Shown: one piece after another, positions 33,717 to 42,066 of the stretch
How positions within the stretch are numbered: position 1 is the stretch's first letter
Layout of the letters: each line of letters opens with the position of its first letter
Translations under genes and position numbers: made by a program
Source of the DNA: Azospirillum cavernae
GTDB taxonomy: Bacteria > Pseudomonadota > Alphaproteobacteria > Azospirillales > Azospirillaceae
Direction of reading: 5' to 3'
Length of the DNA: 64,000 nucleotides
NCBI RefSeq assembly: GCF_003590795.1
Contig: NZ_QYUL01000003.1
Coordinates: forward strand, 434,001 to 498,000
Notes under the pieces: generated by a model
Databases searched by the model: none
What the model saw: only the letters and a program-made list of their open reading frames with translations
Told to the model about the DNA's origin: nothing

Positions 33717-35157
33717 CGCCGTCGCGCCCGCGCAGTTCCTTGGACGGCAGGGCGCGCCAACCCGCCCCCTGCGGCTGTCCGGCCCCGTCCAGTCCCCCCG
33801 CCAGTACGCCCGCAGCGGCGAGCGCGGCCTTTGACGCGATCAGCGGAACCCCTGCGGTTTTGGTTTCGTCCTGAAGCCGGGCGGCGACGTTCACCGTGTC
33901 GCCCAGCACCGTGTATTCCAACCGAACATCGTCGCCGACAGCCCCGCAAAAGACCGGCCCCCAATGGACGCCGACGCCGATGCGCACCGCATCCTCCCCC
34001 CGTTCGGCCCGTTCGGCGTTCCAGGCGGCGACCCGTTCCAGCAGATCTTGCGCGCAGGCCAGCGCGTCCGCCGCCGCGCCGTCGCGCGGGTGGGGAACGC
34101 CGAACAGCAGCATGGCGGCGTCGCCGATGAATTTGTCGATCACCCCGCCATGGGCGGTGGCGGACGCGGCGACGCAGGCGCGGAATTCGCCGACGAAGCG
34201 GCCCAGCGCCGTCGGGTCCAGGCTTTCCGCCCGGCGGGTGAAGCCGCGAATGTCGGTGAAGAGAATCCCCACCTCCTGCCGCGCGCCCGCGCGCACGGTT
34301 TCCGGGCTGTTGTCGGCCAGCCATTCGCCGATCTTCGGATCCAGATAGCGCCCCAGATTGACCCGCCTTTCGCGTTCCAATTCCACCAAACGGCGGTCGG
34401 CCTCGACCCGCAGCAGCAGTTGCGCCCGCATCACCTCCATGGCGCGCAACAGCTTGCCGCTTTCATCCCGGCGCAGACTGGCCACGGATTCGCTCAGATG
34501 CCCCCCGGCGATGGTTTCAGCCATGCGCACCGCGCGGTTGAGCGGATGGACGATGTTGCGGGTCAGCAAGGCGGCGACCAGCAGCCCGACCAGCACGACG
34601 GCGACAACGATCACCAGAGTGGTCTGGCGGGTTTCGGCGGCTTGGGCGCGGGCGTTCTCGACGAAATAAAAGCCGTCCGACTTGGCGTTCTCCACCGCCA
34701 GATCAATGGTGCCAAGGATGCGGCGGCTCAGATCATGAATCGCCGGGTTGTCCATCGCGGTCGAGACGTTCGGCGGAATCAGGGCGTCCCATTGGACGAT
34801 CAGGGCGCTGACCTCGTCCAGCCGTTGGCGCAGCGCGTCGCTGGAGGCGCGGCGGCGGGCGACGGCGACGTCGTCGTCGAACTCGTCCCGCGCGGCGCGG
34901 TATTCGGCGCGCGCGTTTTCCGCCATGTGCGGCTCGCCAAGCGAGGCGACTCGCTGGGCCATCACCATCGCCCGCACATGAAGCTGGGCGGACCGGCTGA
35001 AGTCGATGGATTGCAACGGCTTGTCGTACAAAGTCACGACCAGCCGTCCAACCTCCGTCACCGCCGACACGCCGAACCAGCCGCCGACCGCCGTGATCGC
35101 CAGGATCAGCGCGAAGGCCAGGGTCAGCTTGTAACGGATGGGAATGTGATCGAGCAT
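33658..35157 (-). CDS. Membrane-bound class III adenylate cyclase with HAMP domain
   Basis: 499 residues. Helix 1 about 8-30, a periplasmic helical sensor about 31-180, helix 2 about 186-205 (TLVIVVAVVLVGLLVAALLT), HAMP about 205-260 and a cyclase domain from about 295. Catalytic residues visible: D302 (FTDIRGF), D346 (FIGDAAM), N423 and R427 (TVNVAARLQ); K342 and D420 are the ATP-selecting pair, favouring adenylate over guanylate cyclase. It would couple a periplasmic signal to cAMP. It starts 16 bases after the cupredoxin stop, suggesting one operon; its 3' end overlaps the convergent MFS gene by 59 bases. Confidence 0.92.
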   Translation of the reverse strand: MLDHIPIRYKLTLAFALILAITAVGGWFGVSAVTEVGRLVVTLYDKPLQSIDFSRSAQLHVRAMVMAQRVASLGEPHMAENARAEYRAARDEFDDDVAVARRRASSDALRQRLDEVSALIVQWDALIPPNVSTAMDNPAIHDLSRRILGTIDLAVENAKSDGFYFVENARAQAAETRQTTLVIVVAVVLVGLLVAALLTRNIVHPLNRAVRMAETIAGGHLSESVASLRRDESGKLLRAMEVMRAQLLLRVEADRRLVELERERRVNLGRYLDPKIGEWLADNSPETVRAGARQEVGILFTDIRGFTRRAESLDPTALGRFVGEFRACVAASATAHGGVIDKFIGDAAMLLFGVPHPRDGAAADALACAQDLLERVAAWNAERAERGEDAVRIGVGVHWGPVFCGAVGDDVRLEYTVLGDTVNVAARLQDETKTAGVPLIASKAALAAAGVLAGGLDGAGQPQGAGWRALPSKELRGRDGVMELFGWAPAAPESRSTAG

Positions 35158-35173
35158 CAGCGGAGCGGGCCGA

Positions 35174-35494
35174 TCACTTCACGGTGACGGTCAGATGCAT
35201 GCGCGGGTGGATTTGGCATTCCACCTCAAAGGTTCCGGCCTTGGTCAGCGTGATGCTTTTCTTTTCGCCCGGACTTTGGCCGCCCAAATTGAACTCGTGC
35301 CCCAGCGTGCCGGAAAACATGTTGTGGGTGTAAAGGTCGCCGTTGGTGAAGGTCAGCGTGTCGCCAACCTGCGCGGCCGCCGAGGTCGGCGTGAAAGCCT
35401 TGTTCTGTTGCTCGACGACGATGTCGGCGGCCCAGGCCGTTCCGACTGTCAGGGCCAGCGCGACCGCGCCGCCCAGCGCAATTTTCCCCACCAT
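35174..35494 (-). CDS. Periplasmic cupredoxin (plastocyanin/azurin-like, type 1 copper)
   Basis: 106 residues from ATG 35494 with GGAAGGAAC upstream. Signal peptide ending AWAADI (residue 22-23). The mature domain is a small cupredoxin: VGDTLTFTNGDLYTHNMFS supplies H57, and VECQIHPRM supplies C93, H96 and M99, a complete type 1 copper site. Such proteins shuttle electrons in the periplasm or sit next to methylamine-type dehydrogenases. Here its only operon partner is the adenylate cyclase. Confidence 0.88.
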   Translation of the reverse strand: MVGKIALGGAVALALTVGTAWAADIVVEQQNKAFTPTSAAAQVGDTLTFTNGDLYTHNMFSGTLGHEFNLGGQSPGEKKSITLTKAGTFEVECQIHPRMHLTVTVK

Positions 35495-35697
35495 GGCGTG
35501 TTCCTTCCCGTCTTTGTCGTTGGCGGAAGGATACGCGCCGAACCCACCGCCGTTCAATGCCAAGCGGAGGCGCGAAAGGATCCACAACAACAAAGTAAAG
35601 TCGTTTAATACTCGTTCAAAAATCACTGAAAAGGTGAATTGTCTTCCGCCAATTCACACCGTACCCTGCGGGCGGGATCACAAGGGGATTTTTGAGA

Positions 35698-36720
35698 ATG
35701 CCGATGAACCGCCGCGCCCTGCTGGCGTCCGCCGTCGCTCTGGCCGGAAGCGTCGCGCTGCCGCGCCTGTCCGCCGCCGCCACGCCCTTGCGGGTCGGCT
35801 ACATCCCGATCATCCCGATGACCCAGCTTTACGTGTTGTCGCGAGAGGGCTGGGCGAAAGAGGCGGGGTTGGAGTTGACGCTGACCAGCTTCCAATCGGG
35901 TCCGGCGATGATTCAGGCCTTGGCCTCTGGCACGCTGGACGTCGCCTATGTCGGCATCGGCCCGGTGATGATCGCGCGCTCCAAGGGGGTGGCGGTGAAG
36001 GTGGTCGCGGCGAACGTCATCGATCAGGTCGCCTTGATCGGGCGCGGCCCGTTTGCCGCCGTCACCGCCAGCGCGTCCAGCCCGGCGGAGGGATTCGCCG
36101 CCTTCCGCGCCGCGCAGGGCCGCCCGGCCAAAATCGCCAGCCTGCCCGCCGGTTCCGTCCCCGACACGGTGCTGCGCTATTGGACGCAAGAGGTGGCGAA
36201 GATCCCCGCCAGCGACATTCAGATCGTCGGCATGGGCGACGAGCAGGTGCAGCAGGCGCTGCTGTCGGGCGCGGTCGATGGCGCGTCGATCCTGGAACCG
36301 ACCTTGACGCTGGTGCAAACCCGCCTGCCCGACGCGCGCATCGTCGCCAAGGCGGGCAGCCTGTTCCCGCAACAGCCCGGCGCGATCCTGGCGGTGACGG
36401 AGGCGGCGATCAAGCGCGACCCTGCGGCGGTCGCCACGCTGGTCAAGCTGCACATCCGCGCCACCGCCTTCGCCAACGCCAACCCCGACCGGACAGCGGT
36501 GATCGTCACCGAGGCGATTGGCAAGGGGTTGATCGAACCGGCGGTGATGCGGGCGGCGTTGACCTCCGGCGCCACCAACTTCGTCGACGACCCGCGCCGC
36601 ATCGTGGATTCCACCAAGCGGATGCAGGCCTTCCAGCAAAGCCTGGGGCAAATCACCGATCCGGTGGACATCGACGCGCTGTTCGACCATTCCTTTTACG
36701 AAGCGGCGAAGGCGGGCTGA
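35698..36720 (+). CDS. ABC transporter substrate-binding protein (SsuA/TauA/NrtA family)
   Basis: 340 residues from ATG 35698, with AAGGGG ten bases upstream (ATG 35704 also possible). Signal peptide MPMNRRALLASAVALAGSVA to RLSAAA. NMT1/SsuA-like features: RVGYIPIIPMTQLYVLSREGWAKEAGLELTL split over 15-45, FQSGPAMIQALASGTLDVAYVGIGPVM, and GDEQVQQALLSGAVDGASILEP. Binds sulfonates, nitrate, taurine or pyrimidine-like ligands in this family; ligand unknown. No ABC permease or ATPase follows; instead a DsrE-like gene starts three bases after the stop. Confidence 0.87.
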   Translation: MPMNRRALLASAVALAGSVALPRLSAAATPLRVGYIPIIPMTQLYVLSREGWAKEAGLELTLTSFQSGPAMIQALASGTLDVAYVGIGPVMIARSKGVAVKVVAANVIDQVALIGRGPFAAVTASASSPAEGFAAFRAAQGRPAKIASLPAGSVPDTVLRYWTQEVAKIPASDIQIVGMGDEQVQQALLSGAVDGASILEPTLTLVQTRLPDARIVAKAGSLFPQQPGAILAVTEAAIKRDPAAVATLVKLHIRATAFANANPDRTAVIVTEAIGKGLIEPAVMRAALTSGATNFVDDPRRIVDSTKRMQAFQQSLGQITDPVDIDALFDHSFYEAAKAG

Positions 36721-36723
36721 ACC

Positions 36724-37029
36724 ATGGAACAAGCGCTGTTGCGGTTGGTCATCCACGCGCCGACGCCGGGCGCGCTGGAACGGGGGCGGCGCAACGCCGC
36801 CAATCTGCGGAAACTGCGGCCCGACGCGGAGATTCGCATCGTCGCCAACGCCGGGGCGGTCGCGGCGGCGCTGGACCAGCCCGATCCGGCGACCGATTCC
36901 GTGCTGCGGATCTGCGGCAACAGCCTGAAGGCGCTGGGCCGCGAGGCGGGCGGGCTGACGGTGGTTCCGGCGGCGGTTCTCGACATCGCCGAGGCGCAGG
37001 CCGAGGGCTGGAGCTACCTGCGCGCCTGA
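36724..37029 (+). CDS. Small DsrE-like protein
   Basis: 101 residues, no signal peptide or membrane helix. The pattern LVIHAPTPGALERGRRNAANL, ADAEIRIVANAGAV-like strand, SVLRICGNSLKALGREA with one cysteine (C64) and VVPAAVLDIAEAQAEGWSYLRA is that of DsrE/DsrF-like and YchN-type proteins, which carry sulfur on a cysteine or are structural relatives. It begins three bases after the SsuA-like binding protein, so the two are almost certainly cotranscribed. A role in sulfur handling is inference. Confidence 0.7.
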   Translation: MEQALLRLVIHAPTPGALERGRRNAANLRKLRPDAEIRIVANAGAVAAALDQPDPATDSVLRICGNSLKALGREAGGLTVVPAAVLDIAEAQAEGWSYLRA

Positions 37030-37053
37030 CAGCAATTCTGACAAAAGAAAAAT

Positions 37054-37087
37054 GGAGCGGGGGGCGTATCGACCCGCCCCCCGCTCC
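37054..37087 (-). terminator. Terminator at convergent dsrE-like/eda ends
   Basis: Perfect 13-base arms GGAGCGGGGGGCG / CGCCCCCCGCTCC with an eight-base loop. The plus-strand left flank ACAAAAGAAAAAT reads as a T-tract on the minus strand, so it is best placed to terminate the hexR-eda transcript. Confidence 0.85.
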
Positions 37088-37090
37088 AGG

Positions 37091-37738
37091 TCACGCCGCC
37101 TTGGCCGCCTTGTAAGCGTCCAGAAGCTGGCGTCCAGCGTTCAAAATTCCGTCGCGGTCGCCGCGCTTGACCAGCGATTCATCGACCAGCTTGCCGCCCG
37201 CGCCGACGCAGGCGACGCCCGCCGCGACATAGGCCGCGACGTTGCCCGCGTCGATGCCGCCGGTGGGGACAAAGCGCACGCCGGGGAACACCGATTTCAG
37301 CGCCTTGATGTGCGCCGGGCCGACGGTGGAGGCCGGGAAGATCTTGATGGCGTCGGCCCCGGCCAGAATGGCGGCGTGGACCTCGGTCGGGGTCAACGCG
37401 CCCATCAGGCAGGCCACGCCATGGGCGCGGCAGGCGGCGGCCACCTCCGGCACGACGCAGGGGGAAACGACGTAGCGGGCGCCCGCCGCGACCACCTCGG
37501 CGACGCCGGCGGCGGTCAGCACGGTTCCGGCCCCGATCAGGGCGCCGCCCTGGGCGCTCAGCTCGGCGATCAGGCCGACCGCGCCGGGGGTGGTCATGGT
37601 GATTTCAAAGGTGCCGTAACCCGCCTCGCGCAGCCACGTCATGGCGGTGCGCGCCAGATCGGCGGAGCTGTTGCGGATCACCGGCACCACGCCAAAGGCG
37701 GCGAGCTGGTCGAGAATCGCGGCGGGGGTGTCGGTCAT
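37091..37738 (-). CDS. eda: 2-dehydro-3-deoxyphosphogluconate (KDPG) aldolase
   Basis: 215 residues, the family length. Class I aldolase of the KDPG/KHG family: general acid/base E45 in FEITMTTPGAV, phosphate loop GAGTVLT, and Schiff-base lysine K132 in ADAIKIFPAS; VPTGGID closes the phosphate site. It splits KDPG into pyruvate and glyceraldehyde 3-phosphate, ending the uronate and Entner-Doudoroff routes. It overlaps hexR by four bases, in one operon. The MTTP replacing the E. coli LRT sequence after the catalytic Glu is a common variant of this family. Confidence 0.94.
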   Translation of the reverse strand: MTDTPAAILDQLAAFGVVPVIRNSSADLARTAMTWLREAGYGTFEITMTTPGAVGLIAELSAQGGALIGAGTVLTAAGVAEVVAAGARYVVSPCVVPEVAAACRAHGVACLMGALTPTEVHAAILAGADAIKIFPASTVGPAHIKALKSVFPGVRFVPTGGIDAGNVAAYVAAGVACVGAGGKLVDESLVKRGDRDGILNAGRQLLDAYKAAKAA

Positions 37739-38655
37739 GGCGCGTCCTTCGCGGGCAAGAGATTGGCGAGCGGTTGGGCGGCTGGCGGAACGACCGCCAT
37801 CCGGTGGCGACCGCGCAGCGCGGCCTTGATGCGGGCAAGCCGCTGGTTGGTTTCGGGCGGCGACAGCAGGCCGACCGCGACGGTCAGCGCGTCCACCAGC
37901 GCCAATTGCGCCAGGCGCGAGGCCATCGGCGTGTGCACGGCGGTGTCCTCGTCCACCTCCACCGCCAGCAGCAGATCGGCGAGCGCCGCCAGCGGCGCGC
38001 GGGCGCTGGTGATGGCGATGACGCAGGCGCCGCCGTCGCGCGCGATGGTCGCGGCGTCGAGGATCTCGGCGCTGGTGCCGGTCTTGGAAATCGTCAACAG
38101 AACGTCGTTGGGGCCAAGCGTCGCCGCCGCCATGGTTTGCAAATGCGCGTCCGACGACGCGGCGACCGAGGGCAGCAGGCGGAACAGCTTGTGATGGGCG
38201 TCGATGGCGACGGATCCCGACGCGCCGACGCCGACGATCTCCACCCGGCCCGCCTGAGTCAGCCGCCGCGCGGCGCGTTCCAGCGCCGTGGCGTCCAACG
38301 TGTCGCGCAGGCGGACCAGCGCGTCGATGGATCGGTTCATCACCTTTTCCGCCGCGCTCGACACGCTGTCGTCGGGCGACAGATCGCGCACCAGGGCCAA
38401 GGCGCCGTCCGCGACCTGCGCCCGCGCGGCGCTGGCCGCCAGATGCTGGGCGAGGCGCAGTTTGAAATCCTGGAACCCGGCGAACCCCACCGCCCGGCAG
38501 AAGCGGACCACCGTCGGCTCGCTGACCTCCGCCTTCGCGGCGAGCTGGGCGATGCTGTCGCCCACCACCGCGTCCGGCGCCGCCAACACAACCTGAGCCA
38601 CCGCCAATTCGGCGCGGCGCAGATGCGGCAGGGAGGCGTGCAGGCTGGCGAGCAT
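37735..38655 (-). CDS. hexR: HexR, RpiR-family transcriptional regulator
   Basis: 306 residues: RpiR-type HTH (residues 1-77) with SEPTVVRFCRAVGFAGFQDFKL, then a SIS sugar-phosphate domain (about 125-260) with GVGASGSVAIDAHHKLFRLL and SKTGTSAEILDAA. The sequence pattern matches HexR, which responds to KDPG and controls Entner-Doudoroff and related genes. It is cotranscribed with eda, a classic HexR target. A HexR-type palindrome lies 21 bases upstream of its start, implying autoregulation. Confidence 0.92.
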   Translation of the reverse strand: MLASLHASLPHLRRAELAVAQVVLAAPDAVVGDSIAQLAAKAEVSEPTVVRFCRAVGFAGFQDFKLRLAQHLAASAARAQVADGALALVRDLSPDDSVSSAAEKVMNRSIDALVRLRDTLDATALERAARRLTQAGRVEIVGVGASGSVAIDAHHKLFRLLPSVAASSDAHLQTMAAATLGPNDVLLTISKTGTSAEILDAATIARDGGACVIAITSARAPLAALADLLLAVEVDEDTAVHTPMASRLAQLALVDALTVAVGLLSPPETNQRLARIKAALRGRHRMAVVPPAAQPLANLLPAKDAP

Positions 38656-38675
38656 GGGGGGTCCACAGGTTGATT

Positions 38676-38692
38676 TTGTAGCTGTACTACAA
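38676..38692. promoter_or_regulatory. HexR-type operator upstream of hexR-eda
   Basis: TTGTAGCTGTACTACAA is a perfect inverted repeat with six-base arms and five-base centre; flanking GATT and AATC extend the symmetry with a one-base offset. It fits the known HexR pattern TGTART-n-AYTACA loosely. Confidence 0.75.
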
Positions 38693-38737
38693 GAATCAGC
38701 CTTCGTCGAGGGCGATATGAAGCCGGGCTACACACTG

Positions 38738-38748
38738 TTGGCGGACAA
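38738..38748. promoter_or_regulatory. Possible FCD-regulator half/whole site upstream of kduI
   Basis: TTGGCGGACAA (minus strand TTGTCCGCCAA), inside the longer inverted repeat GTTGGCGGACAAC. It aligns with TTGTCTG-type elements found upstream of the FadR-type regulator and the TRAP operon. Confidence 0.4.
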
Positions 38749-38782
38749 CTCTGTTCGTGGGGCGATGGATTCCCGCTTGACT

Positions 38783-38798
38783 GATATACTAGTATATC
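38783..38798. promoter_or_regulatory. Perfect 16 bp palindrome in the kduI promoter region
   Basis: GATATACTAGTATATC is a perfect palindrome. A TTGACT at 38778 and TATTGC at 38800 could be -35 and -10 boxes with 16-base spacing, placing the palindrome in the spacer, the classic repressor position. The cognate regulator may be one of the two FCD proteins of this cluster. Confidence 0.6.
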
Positions 38799-38913
38799 CT
38801 ATTGCTGCCTCCAGACACCGGCGCTCGCCAGCGCTCCGCCAGCAGGACGGCTTGACCGGGCGAAGCGCGGCTTCCCAGCCCACCCTTTCCCCGTCGGCCC
38901 CCAGGGAGACAGC

Positions 38914-39750
38914 ATGAACATCGATCTTCGCTACGCGCCGCACCCCGACGACGCCAAGGGTTACGACACCGCCGCGTTGCGTCGTCATTTCCTGATGGAA
39001 AAGCTGTTCCAGCCGAACGAAATCCATCTGACCTACAGCACGGTGGACCGGGTGGTGGTGGGTGGCGTATTGCCGACGACGGACTCAGTCGCGTTGACCG
39101 CGCCGAAGGAAATCGGCTCCCCCACCTTTTTGGCGCGGCGCGAGATGGGCGTGTTCAACGTCGGCGCGCCGGGCCGCGTGGTGGTGGACGGAACGACTTA
39201 CGAGATGGGCAAGCGCGACGCGCTCTACATTGGCAAGGAGAGCGTGGACGTCCGCTTTGAAAGCGTCGATCCGACCGACCCGGCCAAATTCTATCTGATG
39301 AGCACGCCCGCCCACGCCCGTTTTGAAACCCGCCTCATCCGCCAGGATCAGGCCAAGACGATGGCGGTCGGCGACGGCGCGACCTCCAACAAGCGGGTGA
39401 TCTACCAATACATCCTGCCGGGCGTCTGCGAGACCAGCCAACTGGTGATGGGGCTGACGCAGTTGGAGCCGGGCAGCATGTGGAACACCATGCCCGCCCA
39501 CAGCCATGGCCGCCGTTGCGAGGTGTATTTCTACTTCGACCTCGCCGAGAACGCCCGCATCTTCCACCTGATGGGCGAGCCGACGGAAACCCGCCACATC
39601 GTGGTGAAGAGCGACGAGCTGGTGATCTCGCCAAGCTGGTCGATCCATTCCGGCGTCGGCACCAGCAACTACGCCTTCATCTGGGGCATGGGCGGCGACA
39701 ACGTCGATTACACCGACATGGATTGGATCCCGATGGAGACGCTGCGATGA
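38914..39750 (+). CDS. kduI: 4-deoxy-L-threo-5-hexosulose-uronate ketol-isomerase (KduI)
   Basis: 278 residues, same length as known KduI. Converts 5-keto-4-deoxyuronate to 2,5-diketo-3-deoxygluconate in pectin and glycosaminoglycan breakdown. The zinc ligands appear as H196, H198 and E203 in NTMPAHSHGRRCEVYFYF and H245 in SPSWSIHSGVGT, at the same numbering as the E. coli enzyme. AGGGAGA precedes the ATG. It starts the kduI-kduD operon, and its stop overlaps the kduD start by four bases. Confidence 0.97.
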   Translation: MNIDLRYAPHPDDAKGYDTAALRRHFLMEKLFQPNEIHLTYSTVDRVVVGGVLPTTDSVALTAPKEIGSPTFLARREMGVFNVGAPGRVVVDGTTYEMGKRDALYIGKESVDVRFESVDPTDPAKFYLMSTPAHARFETRLIRQDQAKTMAVGDGATSNKRVIYQYILPGVCETSQLVMGLTQLEPGSMWNTMPAHSHGRRCEVYFYFDLAENARIFHLMGEPTETRHIVVKSDELVISPSWSIHSGVGTSNYAFIWGMGGDNVDYTDMDWIPMETLR

Positions 39751-40508
39751 GCCGCTCCCCCTTTGATCTGACCGGCAAAACGGCGCTGGTGACGGGGGCC
39801 AACACCGGCTTGGGCCAAGCCGTCGCCGTGGCGTTGGCCGAGGCCGGGGCCGGGATCATCGCCGTGGGCCGTTCCGCCATGGACGAAACGGCGGGGTTGG
39901 TCGCGGCCACCGGCGTTCCCTTTCAGGAGATCCGCGCCGATCTGTCGAGCGTCGCCGCCGTCGCCCCGGTGATGGAGCAGGCGCAGGCGACCGGCGCGCG
40001 GGTGGACATTCTGGTCAACAACGCGGGCATCATCCGCCGCGCCGACGCGGTGGACTTCACCGAAGCCGATTGGGACGACGTGATGAACGTCAACCTGAAG
40101 ACCACCTTCTTTCTGACCCAGGCGGTGGGCCGGGCGATGATCGGCGACGGGCGCGGCGGCAAGATCATCAACATCGCCTCGCTGCTGTCCTTCCAGGGCG
40201 GCATCCGCATCCCGTCCTACACCGCCAGCAAAAGTGGTCTGGCCGGGCTGACCCGGCTGCTGGCCTGCGAATGGGCGGGCAAGGGGATCAACGTGAACGC
40301 CATCGCGCCCGGCTATTTCGACACCAACAACACCGAAGCCCTGCGCAACGATCCAAAACGCAACGCCGACATCCTGGCCCGCATCCCCGCCGGTCACTGG
40401 GGCCAACCCAAGGAGTTGGGCGGCGCCGCCGTGTTCCTGGCCTCCGCCGCGTCGGATTACGTGCATGGCGTGGTGCTGCCGGTCGATGGCGGGTGGATGG
40501 CGCGGTGA
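39747..40508 (+). CDS. kduD: 2-dehydro-3-deoxy-D-gluconate 5-dehydrogenase (KduD)
   Basis: 253 residues from ATG 39747. Short-chain dehydrogenase with the NAD site TGANTGLG (17-24), NNAG (91-94) and the catalytic Y158-x3-K162 in YTASKSG. It reduces the KduI product to KDG in the cytoplasm. Family-specific RSPFDLTGKTALVTG start and the ATGA overlap with kduI make the assignment strong. Followed by an inverted-repeat pair rather than a terminator with T-tract. Confidence 0.95.
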   Translation: MSRSPFDLTGKTALVTGANTGLGQAVAVALAEAGAGIIAVGRSAMDETAGLVAATGVPFQEIRADLSSVAAVAPVMEQAQATGARVDILVNNAGIIRRADAVDFTEADWDDVMNVNLKTTFFLTQAVGRAMIGDGRGGKIINIASLLSFQGGIRIPSYTASKSGLAGLTRLLACEWAGKGINVNAIAPGYFDTNNTEALRNDPKRNADILARIPAGHWGQPKELGGAAVFLASAASDYVHGVVLPVDGGWMAR

Positions 40509-40521
40509 GTTGTTTCGCCAT

Positions 40522-40561
40522 GCCCCCTCCCTAACCCTCCCCCGCTCACGCGGGAGAGGGG
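40522..40561. repeat. C-rich inverted repeat A, left arm
   Basis: Forty bases starting GCCCCCTCCCTAACCCTCCC and ending GCGGGAGAGGGG. Near-perfect reverse complement of 40585-40625, with a 23-base spacer. It is nearly identical to the arm at 43635. Confidence 0.85.
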
Positions 40562-40584
40562 ATGGCGTGCCCCTGTTCATAAGG

Positions 40585-40625
40585 CCCCCTCTCCCGCGTG
40601 AGCGGGGGAGGGTTGGGGAGGGGGC
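40585..40625. repeat. C-rich inverted repeat A, right arm
   Basis: Starts CCCCCTCTCCCGCGTGAGCG and ends GGGTTGGGGAGGGGGC. With the left arm it can form a roughly 40-bp stem between kduD and the ABC permease gene. Confidence 0.85.
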
Positions 40626-40702
40626 AAGCGCCGCAAGGGCCTTTTTCCCCACAATCACCAAAGACCCGACGCCAAGCCGGGCTGACATCGGGAGGACGCC
40701 TT

Positions 40703-41386
40703 GTGAAATACACGTTCGACTTCGCCAGCCTGCAAGAATACTGGCCGGAGTTTCTGCGCGGCGCGCTGATGACGTTGGAAATGACGGTCATCGCCTGCGT
40801 CTTTGGTCTGGTCATCGGCGTGCTGTGCGCCATCGGGCGGCGGGGAAAGCGCAAATGGCTGGCGGCCCTGTGCGGCGCCTATGTCGAGGTGGTGCGCAAC
40901 ACGCCCTATCTGATCCAGATCTTCTTCATCTTCTTCGGCCTGTCGTCCGCCGGGTTGAGGCTGCCGATCTTCGCCGCCGCCGTGCTGACCATGGTCTTCA
41001 ACGTCGGCGCCTACACCGCCGAAATCGTGCGGGCGGGCATGGACACCATCCATCCCGGCCAGATCGAGGCGGCGGAGGCGTTGGGCCTGTCGGTTCCGCA
41101 AATCTATTGGGACGTCATCCTGCGCCCGTCGCTGGAGCGGGTCTATCCGTCGCTGACCGGGCAGTTCGTGCTGATGATGCTGTCATCCTCCGTCACCTCG
41201 CAGATTTCGGCGGAGGAGTTGACCGGCGTGGCGAACTCCGTCCAGTCGGAAAGCTTCCGCTCCTTTGAAACCTTCATCGTCGTCGCCGGGCTGTATTTCG
41301 TTTTGGCGATGCTGCTGAAGCTGGCCTTTCACCTGTTCGGGCAGGCGATTTTTCCGCGCCGCCGCCGTCTCGGCACGCCGTTGTAA
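40703..41386 (+). CDS. Polar amino acid type ABC transporter permease (HisM/GlnP family), first subunit
   Basis: 227 residues from GTG 40703; GGAGGA ends six bases upstream, which decides the start. Several membrane helices and the signature AEIVRAGMDTIHPGQIEAAEALGLS, the EAA loop that docks the ATPase; the start VKYTFDFASLQEYWPEFLRGALMTLEM is typical of HEQRO permeases. Forms the inner-membrane channel with the next gene. The operon is permease-permease-ATPase-binding protein (40703-43611). Confidence 0.93.
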   Translation: MKYTFDFASLQEYWPEFLRGALMTLEMTVIACVFGLVIGVLCAIGRRGKRKWLAALCGAYVEVVRNTPYLIQIFFIFFGLSSAGLRLPIFAAAVLTMVFNVGAYTAEIVRAGMDTIHPGQIEAAEALGLSVPQIYWDVILRPSLERVYPSLTGQFVLMMLSSSVTSQISAEELTGVANSVQSESFRSFETFIVVAGLYFVLAMLLKLAFHLFGQAIFPRRRRLGTPL

Positions 41387-41403
41387 GGCCGGAGGGAACC
41401 ATC

Positions 41404-42066
41404 ATGGGCGGAAGCTTCACCATCAACCATCTGGTCTATCTGCTTCAGGGCATGATGTGGACGGTCGTGCTGTCGGCGTTGGCCTTCCTGTTGGGCAGCG
41501 TCGCCGGGTTCGGCGTCATGCTGATGCGCACCGCGCGCACGCGCCTTTTGCGGCAGATCTCTTTCGTCTATGTCCAAGTGATCCAAGGCACGCCGCTGTT
41601 GATCGTGCTGTTCGTCGTCTATTTCGGTCTGGGCGTCGTCGGGATCGAACTGCCGCCGCTGCTCGCCGCCGGGGTGTCGCTGATGGTCTATTGCAGCGCC
41701 TTTCTCGGCGAAATCTGGCGCGGCTGCGTGGAATCGGTGCCGCGCACCCAGTGGGAGGCGGCGGAGGGGCTGGCGCTGACCCGTTGGCAAACGCTGGTCG
41801 ACGTCATCCTGCCGCAAGCCGCGCGCATCGCCACGCCGCCGACCGTCGGCTTTCTGGTCCAGGTTCTCAAAAGCACCTCGCTCGCCTCGGTCGTCGGCTT
41901 TGTCGAACTGACCCGCGCGGCGCAGGTCGTCAACAACTCGCTGTTCACGCCGTTCCTCGTCTTCGGGATCGCGGGCGTTCTGTATTTCGCCCTGTGCTAC
42001 CCGCTGTCGCGCTGGAGCCGTTCGCTTGAGAGGAAGCTCAATGTCGGCCGTCGTCAAGCTGCATGA
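41404..42066 (+). CDS. Polar amino acid type ABC transporter permease, second subunit
   Basis: 220 residues, GGAGGGAACC upstream of the ATG. Same HEQRO architecture: FTINHLVYLLQGMMWTVVLS at the N-terminus and AFLGEIWRGCVESVPRTQWEAAEGLALT as the EAA loop. Its 3' end overlaps the ATPase start by 26 bases, consistent with coupled translation. Confidence 0.93.
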   Translation: MGGSFTINHLVYLLQGMMWTVVLSALAFLLGSVAGFGVMLMRTARTRLLRQISFVYVQVIQGTPLLIVLFVVYFGLGVVGIELPPLLAAGVSLMVYCSAFLGEIWRGCVESVPRTQWEAAEGLALTRWQTLVDVILPQAARIATPPTVGFLVQVLKSTSLASVVGFVELTRAAQVVNNSLFTPFLVFGIAGVLYFALCYPLSRWSRSLERKLNVGRRQAA

